From contig CAZTZL010000028.1 of assembly GCA_964617625.1 (NCBI GenBank), positions 1-39,743 on the forward strand: a DNA stretch of 39,743 nt, in the 5' to 3' direction. Made by a program: the position numbers and the translations under genes. Positions within the stretch are counted from its first letter, which is position 1. The number at the start of each line of letters is the position of its first letter. The stretch is from CAZTZL01 sp964617625. GTDB lineage: Bacteria > Zhuqueibacterota > QNDG01 > DSAB01. Of the stretch, positions 34,000 through 39,743 are shown piece by piece. Below the pieces are notes generated by a model. It worked only from the letters and a program-made list of their open reading frames with translations. It searched no databases and was not told the origin of the DNA.

Positions 34000-35199
34000 C
34001 TACTCTGACAGTCTTTTCACAACGACCATTGTGGCATCGTCTTCCCAATTGGTCCGGTTGCCATATTCAAAAACATGATCATAAACATTTTGAACGATCG
34101 CTTCCGCAGAGACATCGCACTGCTTTGATACAAGTTTTTTCAACCGCTCGACCCCGAACAACTCCTCATTCTGATTCTTTCTCTCGATAATACCGTCCGT
34201 ATACATAACCAGTACCGAGCCCGGATCGAGGCGGATATAGGATCGTGACAATTCAATTTCAGGCATAAAACCGAGAGTGATGCCCGTGGCCGGCAGGTCC
34301 ACAACGGTGTTTCCATTAATCAAAAATGGAGGTGGATGACCGGCATTGACAAAAAAAAGATGGCCGTCGTTTTCGATTTCACCAAGAAATAATGAAACGA
34401 AATTGGTAGAATATGTGCTTTGCTGGATAACCTGATTCAGTTTCTTTAATGTATGAACAATTCTCATCTCTTTGGCCAACCCCATGCGCAAACCGATTAC
34501 CACATCCCGTACCAAAAGTGCGGCCGGCAAACCGTGTCCGCTTGCATCCCCAATACTGACACCAAACGTTTCATTGTCCAGTTGAAAATATTCATAAAAA
34601 TCTCCTCCCACCCACTCCGCTGCTTTGGAACGTCCGCTGATCTGATACCCTGGAATTTGTGGGGCACTTTTGGGAAGCAGACTGCGCTGAATCTGAACCG
34701 CTCTTTCCATTTCGGTCCAGATCGTATCTGAAAACATTCGATAGTTGATCGCTGTTCGAACTGCATTCATAAAAAGTATTATTTCTTCGCGGCTCCAGCC
34801 TGTATTCAGCTCAAAAACCAGAAGCCACTGATTCTCGGGACTTGCGATTAATATGGCTGCCGGTATTATATACGCTGTTTCCTTCTGAGCGACGAAATTA
34901 GTCAACAATTCCGGACGATCATAAATATAACTCCGATGCTGCGTTACCAGTTGGATCACTTCATCCGCTTTGGATATTTTCGCTTTCAAATGCATGCATT
35001 GGCGTTTGGATGAAGAATGTACCAGAACAAAATCATCCCCCCGTTCCTCATAGACATGACTGCATCGAATTCGTAGTGTATTTCCAAATTTGTCTTCTAA
35101 TTCAGCCAATATAGCCGGTATAAAACCTTTTCCTGATTTCTCTTTCCGAATCGTGGCAAGGATCGCATCCAGTTCTCGATAAAAAACCTTGGGTTCCAT
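34000..35199 (-). CDS. SpoIIE/RsbU-type PP2C serine phosphatase
   Basis: A 399-residue cytosolic protein. Residues 1-165 look like a GAF-type sensory domain. A linker helix (ERAVQIQRSLLP) leads to a PP2C-like phosphatase at about 185-399 with all metal-binding Asp residues: Asp200 (VGGDFYEY), Asp218 (IGDASGHG), Asp335 (MYTDGI) and Asp387/388 (WEDDAT). RsbU/SpoIIE enzymes dephosphorylate anti-sigma-factor antagonists (STAS proteins) or regulate partner switches. No STAS or anti-sigma kinase gene is adjacent. It has no membrane segments. It heads the operon with DUF481 and GH13 genes, an uncommon grouping. AAGGA lies 8 nt before the ATG. Confidence 0.9.
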   Translation of the reverse strand: MEPKVFYRELDAILATIRKEKSGKGFIPAILAELEDKFGNTLRIRCSHVYEERGDDFVLVHSSSKRQCMHLKAKISKADEVIQLVTQHRSYIYDRPELLTNFVAQKETAYIIPAAILIASPENQWLLVFELNTGWSREEIILFMNAVRTAINYRMFSDTIWTEMERAVQIQRSLLPKSAPQIPGYQISGRSKAAEWVGGDFYEYFQLDNETFGVSIGDASGHGLPAALLVRDVVIGLRMGLAKEMRIVHTLKKLNQVIQQSTYSTNFVSLFLGEIENDGHLFFVNAGHPPPFLINGNTVVDLPATGITLGFMPEIELSRSYIRLDPGSVLVMYTDGIIERKNQNEELFGVERLKKLVSKQCDVSAEAIVQNVYDHVFEYGNRTNWEDDATMVVVKRLSE

Positions 35200-35301
35200 T
35201 TCATGTTCCTTTTAAATTTTACATTTCCCCGACAGTACTATCCATAGGAATGTATCAAATCTTTCCAGAGTTTAATGCAAATTCCCACAGTATAACGAAA
35301 T

Positions 35302-35440
35302 AACAAATTCCAAACCACAAATCCCAAATAATTCTCAAAAAACAAATTCCAAACGAAGATAATTTCATCGGCAGTTTTTTATTTTGAGATTTGGAAATTG
35401 GAATTTATTTGTACATTGGGATTTGTAATTTGTGTTTTAA
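35302..35440. repeat. Imperfect inverted repeat of AAATTCCAAA-type units
   Basis: The 345-nt space 35200-35544 has no gene. It contains repeated CAAATTCCAAA and CAAATCCCAAA units on the left (35302-35355) and their complement (GAGATTTGGAAATTGGAATTT, GGGATTTGTAATTTGTG) on the right (35382-35440). The arms can fold into a long imperfect AT-rich hairpin, and the left part also holds a direct repeat of ACAAATTCCAAA. This resembles dispersed intergenic repeats seen in many environmental genomes. No terminator or promoter is evident. Confidence 0.65.
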
Positions 35441-35544
35441 AATCTTCCTTTCTTCTTGCAAAACCCGCCTATGGCTGAGAATTTTGGATTCCGCCATTTG
35501 GAATTTCAAAAAAAATTACTTATTTCAAATTTTTACAAATATTC

Positions 35545-36030
35545 TTATTTTTTCTCAGTCATCTTCCTCTTTAATTTAATCAGATAAACGATATGCTGCC
35601 GTTCCTCTCCAATTAATTGGAGAATGGCATCATTCTGGGCTGTTTTGATAAAATGAGATAACTCCTGAAAAAAGAAGATGGCATCCTTTTCAAATTGAAT
35701 GCCGTAGTTGATCGCATCAAGAGGTGTCTTCACATATTGGCTGAATGCTTCCGGTTTCACTTCCGTATAGAGTTTATCATCCACGAGCGCCTGCCCGTAA
35801 GCATCCATTTCACCGGGATAAGATTCGACGACTTTGGGTTCTTTTAATGCTTCACGTATGCTTTGGAATTTTCTGATGTGTGCATTTTCCCAGTCACGCA
35901 GTTTTGTAAACAGATCTTTCATTTCCGGTTCATCGAATTGACTGGCAACCTGATCATAAAATTTCATTCTGGCTTTCTCTTTTTCAATGCCAATATCCAC
36001 GACCTCTCCGGTACTAAAAACATTGACCAT
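35545..36030 (-). CDS. Ferritin-like diiron protein (rubrerythrin-type, no rubredoxin domain)
   Basis: A 161-residue four-helix-bundle protein. Diiron ligands are in place: Glu16/18 (GIEKEK), Glu48-x2-His51 (WENAHIRKF), Glu114 (QFEKDA) and Glu143-x2-His146 (GEERQHI). The family includes peroxide-reducing rubrerythrins and iron handlers. The C-terminal rubredoxin domain of classical rubrerythrin is absent, so an outside electron donor or a different role is likely. The ATG at 36030 has AAAGGAG 7 nt upstream; six extra residues from 36048 are unlikely. It follows the DUF3857 gene by 44 nt on the same strand. Confidence 0.85.
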   Translation of the reverse strand: MVNVFSTGEVVDIGIEKEKARMKFYDQVASQFDEPEMKDLFTKLRDWENAHIRKFQSIREALKEPKVVESYPGEMDAYGQALVDDKLYTEVKPEAFSQYVKTPLDAINYGIQFEKDAIFFFQELSHFIKTAQNDAILQLIGEERQHIVYLIKLKRKMTEKK

Positions 36031-36074
36031 TGCTTGCTCCTTTCTCAATTTATTACAATAAGGTTATACAAAAA

Positions 36075-38129
36075 TTACAGCTTAATTTTTATTAGCGGAT
36101 CTTTCTGCTGAATCACATCCGTATCATATATTGCATCATAACGGTTATCCAAATCCGGATGGAATCCGAATAAAATCACTCTCTTGTCATATTCGCCGAT
36201 TAAATTGACAAATCGTTTAAAATCGGCATAGTTTTCTTTACGAATGCGGACCGTATCCGATCTAAAATCACGCTTGTATAAAAGTTGTCCCGGATCCGGG
36301 TTGTTTATCAAATAATCGATAGAACCATATGATTTTTCAATATTTTTTTTCTCAAATGGAATGTCACATCGCCACTCTCCGGGATAGTTTAATTCGATTT
36401 CATCGACGACATGAAGAGGAAACCGCAATTCTATATCATACTGCCTTTCTCTCTCGCCAAACATCCCGTACCATTCAAAGCTGCTCAAGGCACCGGGTTG
36501 AAAAACCAGACTGGAATCGCTCCTGTTTATACGTTTCGACGAAGTAAATTCTCCGTAAATAATTAAGGATTTTGCAGGATCATTTAGGCCATCGAACCGA
36601 ACCTGCCGGCATTCGAAACCCGGGTACCGGGACAGCAATTCTCTGCTGAACCAGGGTTCGATTTCTTTTGGATTCATGAACCGAATATTCAAGCGTTCTT
36701 CGCTGGCCGGTATTCCCCTGTAAATCCATTCGAGCGATCCCGCAATGCATCCGGTTGAATCTATTGCGAGTTTCCACTTTCGATCAACCAAATTATCATT
36801 GGCTTCCTCAGCAGGTGTTCTTTGAAACCAGGATTTTTCTCTGGACTGAATGATGAACGCCAGACGATTTTGATCAAACCAGGGAAGATCCCCGAATCCG
36901 CAAGTCTTGTGCGTGGCATCCATCCAGAGTTCCGTGCTGTCGGACAAGAAAGTATAAGCGATGGCATGATTGAAATACGCCTGGGAAACCAGTGCGGTAT
37001 CCACTGTGCCATTCTGCCAGGTAGAAATTAAAACCGGATGAACATCGATTCCCGCTGCTTTTGCCATGGCCACGATCAATGTGACCATATCTTTGCAGTC
37101 GCCGTATCGATTTTTAAATATATCTTCCGCAGCATGCGGTTGATATCCGCCGAGGCCTATTTCTATAGCAATATACCGGATCTTCTCTCTGACAAAATCA
37201 TAAATACGTTCGAGTTTTTCTTTTTCCGAAGAGGTACCTTCCGTTATCTTGCGGACAACTCGACGAATCTGATCGTTCGGCTTCATCCTGTCTTCCGCCA
37301 GATCCAAAAACCACTTTCCGATATCCTCCCACCGGGAAACACCGATCGGTGAAAACATCAGATGCGCAGCTTCTTCGCTGGCATTCGGCATTCCCGCTTC
37401 GGGCAGAAATGGAGGCATGTCTCTCACTTCCCAGAGATGATTGACTTTTGCGCTTCTCGGCACCTGATCGATTTTTGGTTCGACGACCACACCGGTTGCT
37501 TTCCAGTGAATGTCCCAGTGTCCCGGGCAGCGAATATTGTATTTTGAAATAAGAACGGGATTGTCGTGTTGAAACTGCCAGTGCGTCCAGAATGTAAAAT
37601 TGCCCACTGTTTTATTCCATCGGTATTCGACAATACATCCCGGTTCAACGGCCGGCATGGTAAACCGTTTTGCGCGAATGTCCGAGTAAAACACATAATC
37701 CGGATAGAGATTGGTGTCATAAATTTGATCTTTTTCAAGCGGAACAATATCGCCGTTCGGCAGGATCGTGCGTCCCCGGATATCAGAAACCTTTGTTCCC
37801 CTTCCGTACGGAACAAGCACATTTGCATTCGCAAAGCCGCGTTCGTTGAGAATTTTGACGATCACATGCCTTTCCAGACGGGAAAATGTAATTTCACTGC
37901 TGCTGCCCACATCCAGATCGGCTTCATCCAACAGAATGATGGCTCCTGCATCAGGATATTCTTTCTGATCCGGCAAAGTATCCGGCGAATAACCGGGCCA
38001 ATCGATCCGGCTCGCCCAGCGGGATGGAGCACAATCAATCAGCAAGAAAAGAGTGGCTGTGAGCACGATACCAGAAAGATAGAAATTATTTTTAAACCGA
38101 ATGGAATTTATTTGCCTGATGGACCACAT
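36075..38129 (-). CDS. DUF3857/transglutaminase-like envelope protein, possible lipoprotein
   Basis: A 684-residue exported protein. A hydrophobic segment (18-32) ends in LLIDC at Cys33, a lipobox-like site with an unusual Asp at -1. A DUF3857 beta-rich region spans about 60-250. The transglutaminase-like core at about 290-410 shows a papain-type triad: Cys345 in YGDCKDM, His388 in FNHAIAY and Asp404 in WMDAT. A beta-rich C-domain follows. Such proteins are common in FCB bacteria; their substrates are unknown, and protease or peptide-ligase activity is possible. It starts 6 nt after the asnA stop; the ribosome site AGAAGG abuts the ATG, so the true start may be slightly further in. Confidence 0.83.
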   Translation of the reverse strand: MWSIRQINSIRFKNNFYLSGIVLTATLFLLIDCAPSRWASRIDWPGYSPDTLPDQKEYPDAGAIILLDEADLDVGSSSEITFSRLERHVIVKILNERGFANANVLVPYGRGTKVSDIRGRTILPNGDIVPLEKDQIYDTNLYPDYVFYSDIRAKRFTMPAVEPGCIVEYRWNKTVGNFTFWTHWQFQHDNPVLISKYNIRCPGHWDIHWKATGVVVEPKIDQVPRSAKVNHLWEVRDMPPFLPEAGMPNASEEAAHLMFSPIGVSRWEDIGKWFLDLAEDRMKPNDQIRRVVRKITEGTSSEKEKLERIYDFVREKIRYIAIEIGLGGYQPHAAEDIFKNRYGDCKDMVTLIVAMAKAAGIDVHPVLISTWQNGTVDTALVSQAYFNHAIAYTFLSDSTELWMDATHKTCGFGDLPWFDQNRLAFIIQSREKSWFQRTPAEEANDNLVDRKWKLAIDSTGCIAGSLEWIYRGIPASEERLNIRFMNPKEIEPWFSRELLSRYPGFECRQVRFDGLNDPAKSLIIYGEFTSSKRINRSDSSLVFQPGALSSFEWYGMFGERERQYDIELRFPLHVVDEIELNYPGEWRCDIPFEKKNIEKSYGSIDYLINNPDPGQLLYKRDFRSDTVRIRKENYADFKRFVNLIGEYDKRVILFGFHPDLDNRYDAIYDTDVIQQKDPLIKIKL

Positions 38130-38135
38130 CCTTCT

Positions 38136-39227
38136 TTATAATAAAAATATTTTTTTCTTCTTGCAGACTTCTACCATGTCTTCGGGCCAAATGCTGGACT
38201 GCACCTCTCCGACATGTGCTTTTCTGAGAAAAAGCATACAAAGACGGGACTGCCCGATTCCTCCGCCGATCGTCAGGGGAAGCTGATTGTTGAGTAATTT
38301 TTGATGGTAGTCAAGTTTGATCTTATACATCTCGCCTTTAATTTCCAATTGTTTGAGGATCGATTCCCTGTCTACGCGAATTCCCATCGAAGAAAGCTCA
38401 AAAGAGGATTGCAGTACCGGATTCCAGACGATAATGTCCCCGTTGAGTCCTTTTCTGCCATCCACGGTTTCCGTGATCCAGTCATCGTAATCAGCGGCGC
38501 GTCCATCGTGCGGTTCGCCGCTTTTTAATTTCGCGCCAATGCCGATAACAAATACCGCCCCTTTATCTTTACAAATGGCATCTTCGCGCGCTTTGGGAGA
38601 ATATTCCGGATATTTTTCTTCCAACTCTTCGGTATGAACGAAGAAAATTTCTTTTGGAAGATTCGGCCCGGGAAGCTGGGGATATTCCTTGCAGATGATT
38701 GCTTCCTTTTCATGAATGACATTGTATATTTTACGGACGATCATTTTGAGAAAATCCAGATTTCTTTCTTCTCTGTTGATCACCCTCTCCCAATCCCATT
38801 GATCCACATAGATGGAATGCAGGTTGTCTAAAATTTCTTCGGGACGGATCGCATTCATGTCCGTATAAAGTCCTTCGCCCTGTCGAAAACCATAATCAGC
38901 CAATGCCATTCGTTTCCACTTGGCCAGGGACTGAACGATTTCCGCATCCTCTCCTATATCCTTCACACGAAAGCGAACCGGTTTTTCAACACCGGAAAGA
39001 TGATCGTTCACACCCGTTTTCCCCAGGACAAACAGCGGCGCAGACACCCTTTGGAGATTGAGTTCGTTTACGAATTGTGTCTGGAAATGATCCTTGATTA
39101 ATTTGATTGCCTTCTCGGTTTCCCTTAGATCCAGATAGGACTGATAATTGTCAGGTAAATTCAGGTTATGCCTTTCTGTCAATTTTCCCTCTCCCTTTTG
39201 ATTTTTCAAAAACAGTTTCCTCCTCAT
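38136..39227 (-). CDS. asnA: Aspartate-ammonia ligase (asparagine synthetase A)
   Basis: A cytosolic, ATP-dependent enzyme that amidates aspartate with ammonia, with a class-II aminoacyl-tRNA-synthetase-like fold. The sequence follows E. coli AsnA throughout: SLAKWKRMALADY, GEGLYTDMNAIRP, LHSIYVDQWDWERV, GLNGDIIVWNPVL, FELSSMGIRVD, and the ATP-site motif IGGGIGQSRLCML. The usual length is about 330-345; the frame from ATG 39227 gives 363. A TTG at 39182 with an AGAGG ribosome site 5 nt upstream would give 348 residues beginning TERHNLNLPDNY, closer to relatives, so the first 15 residues may not be translated. It heads an operon with the envelope and diiron proteins. Using free ammonia suggests a nitrogen-replete or anaerobic habitat. 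Confidence 0.96.
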   Translation of the reverse strand: MRRKLFLKNQKGEGKLTERHNLNLPDNYQSYLDLRETEKAIKLIKDHFQTQFVNELNLQRVSAPLFVLGKTGVNDHLSGVEKPVRFRVKDIGEDAEIVQSLAKWKRMALADYGFRQGEGLYTDMNAIRPEEILDNLHSIYVDQWDWERVINREERNLDFLKMIVRKIYNVIHEKEAIICKEYPQLPGPNLPKEIFFVHTEELEEKYPEYSPKAREDAICKDKGAVFVIGIGAKLKSGEPHDGRAADYDDWITETVDGRKGLNGDIIVWNPVLQSSFELSSMGIRVDRESILKQLEIKGEMYKIKLDYHQKLLNNQLPLTIGGGIGQSRLCMLFLRKAHVGEVQSSIWPEDMVEVCKKKKIFLL

Positions 39228-39331
39228 ATTTGAATAATTCTGTTAATTGTGAAAATCATAAGTGTCCAGTTAAAATCATTTAATCATTTATAACTCTGCA
39301 AGCATTTTTTGTTATACTCAAATGATATTCC

Positions 39332-39355
39332 GTTCTTTTCTTTAAAGAAAAGAAC
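39332..39355. repeat. Perfect 24-bp palindrome
   Basis: GTTCTTTTCTTT is followed directly by its exact reverse complement. The sequence CAAAAGAATCGGCC that follows gives it the look of a repeated extragenic element or a protein-binding site. Confidence 0.75.
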
Positions 39356-39447
39356 CAAAAGAATCGGCCTTTTTGCAATGCCTGAATCTATAGAAACTTT
39401 CAGGTAAAAAAGTCAAAAAATATGTCCACCCAACCTCTCCCATTCGC

Positions 39448-39467
39448 CATCCCGAAGTCTCGGGATG
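39448..39467. repeat. 8-bp GC-rich stem-loop
   Basis: CATCCCGA and TCGGGATG form a perfect stem over a 4-nt loop. There is no T-run after it, so it is probably not an intrinsic terminator. Confidence 0.6.
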
Positions 39468-39498
39468 ATGCCCTCCCCTAAATCAAAACCTTAAAATA

Positions 39499-39528
39499 TC
39501 TGGCTTTTCTGGCTGCAAAAAAGCCAGA
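39499..39528. repeat. 10-bp stem-loop
   Basis: TCTGGCTTTT (39499-39508) pairs with AAAAGCCAGA (39519-39528) over a 10-nt loop. CTGGCT also recurs inside the loop, so an alternative fold exists. Confidence 0.6.
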
Positions 39529-39585
39529 GCTAAAGTATCCTTTGCGCGGCATTCGAAAAATCCCCGTCTCGGAAAATGACGGTGA

Positions 39586-39698
39586 GTTCACGGTCGTTCC
39601 CGTTTTTTGGGGAACGGGAAGGAATTGCTGTTTGATCCCGACTATTCAACTAATATTTTATAATACAGAGTCGGGAGAGTTCAATTCCTTCAGTGAAC
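39586..39698. repeat. Nested inverted repeats forming a possible three-way junction
   Basis: An outer stem GTTCAC (39586-39591)/GTGAAC (39693-39698) encloses a hairpin TTCCCGTT (39597-39604)/AACGGGAA (39613-39620). It also encloses a long arm of AAGGAATTG (39619-39627)/CAATTCCTT (39682-39690), continued by CCCGACT (39637-39643)/AGTCGGG (39669-39675). All stems are exact. The nesting is more ordered than chance and suggests a folded RNA or a small palindromic element. Confidence 0.55.
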
Positions 39699-39743
39699 GA
39701 ACCTCCATTTTTAGGAGATTTTTCGTTGGCCGCCAGTTTTTTG

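Larger units (their letters stand above)
39228..39743. other. Gene-free region rich in inverted repeats
   Basis: 516 nt upstream of asnA with no credible ORF. It contains at least five separate palindromes or stem-loops, the main ones listed individually, giving it the look of a repeat cluster or a structured RNA/mobile-element remnant. The asnA promoter should lie in its first about 100 nt, but no clear hexamer pair is seen. Confidence 0.6.

Noticed and set aside
35200..35300. LacI operator for the second GH13 operon
   Set aside because: No TGGAAGC palindrome is found upstream of the phosphatase gene or before the GH13 gene.
1..39743. CRISPR arrays, tRNA or rRNA genes, transposases or prophage genes
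   Set aside because: I looked for repeat-spacer periodicity, cloverleaf and rRNA signatures and transposase motifs and saw none; the only 16S-like match is the short anti-Shine-Dalgarno complement at 21649-21663.

Overview
The window (39.7 kb, moderate GC, one 100-N assembly gap) comes from a Gram-negative, heterotrophic bacterium of the FCB supergroup. The evidence is TonB-dependent outer-membrane receptors, a PorV-like barrel, and secreted proteins that end in the type IX secretion (T9SS) sorting module with the motif NYPNPFN(P/A)TT. That spelling is typical of Calditrichota, Ignavibacteria, Marinimicrobia and KSB1-like lineages rather than classical Bacteroidetes. Unlike many Bacteroidetes, the genes here often have good Shine-Dalgarno sequences and sigma70-like promoters. 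The lineage is an inference from motifs only.

Layout. (1) 1-1616: 5' part of a transketolase gene, leaving the window on the left. (2) 1863-5026: a BtuB-like TonB receptor, one complete and one gap-truncated stand-alone CheB methylesterase domain, and a CheY-like receiver. (3) 5125-6551: a protein with two tandem R3H domains and an EamA/DMT permease. (4) 6813-14904: an aromatic amino-acid operon with a sigma70-type promoter, a Phe/Tyr-rich leader peptide, competing RNA hairpins and an intrinsic terminator. These are followed by chorismate mutase, DAHP synthase, prephenate dehydrogenase and then aroA, aroE, aroC, aroK, aroB and aroQ. All seven shikimate enzymes are present, and several genes overlap. 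(5) 14963-30679, minus strand: a polysaccharide-utilisation operon, most likely for starch or another alpha-glucan. It runs lacI-type repressor, TonB receptor with carboxypeptidase-like N-domain, 1251-residue secreted protein, PorV-like barrel, CBM25-like T9SS protein, multidomain GH13 amylase with T9SS tail, Na+/solute symporter. It is read from a TTGACA-N17-TATTAT promoter with two TGGAAGC(G/C)CTTCCA operators. (6) 30945-35199: a single-domain response regulator, converging on a second operon of SpoIIE-type phosphatase, DUF481 barrel and a second secreted GH13 enzyme. (7) 35545-39227: asnA, a DUF3857/transglutaminase-like envelope protein and a rubrerythrin-like diiron protein. (8) 39228-39743: gene-free sequence dense in inverted repeats.

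How the parts work together. In the alpha-glucan locus the T9SS-tailed amylase and the CBM25-like protein would bind and cut polymer at the cell surface, the TonB receptor would import oligosaccharides, and the symporter would carry sugar over the inner membrane. The LacI protein would release the operon when the sugar is present. No SusD is encoded; the PorV-like barrel and the 1251-residue protein stand next to the receptor instead. In the aromatic operon, Phe/Tyr-tRNA charging is predicted to set read-through into the whole chorismate pathway by ribosome-mediated attenuation. These two regulatory readings are the strongest new observations here. Both rest on exact base-pairing or palindromes visible in the sequence, but expression is not tested.
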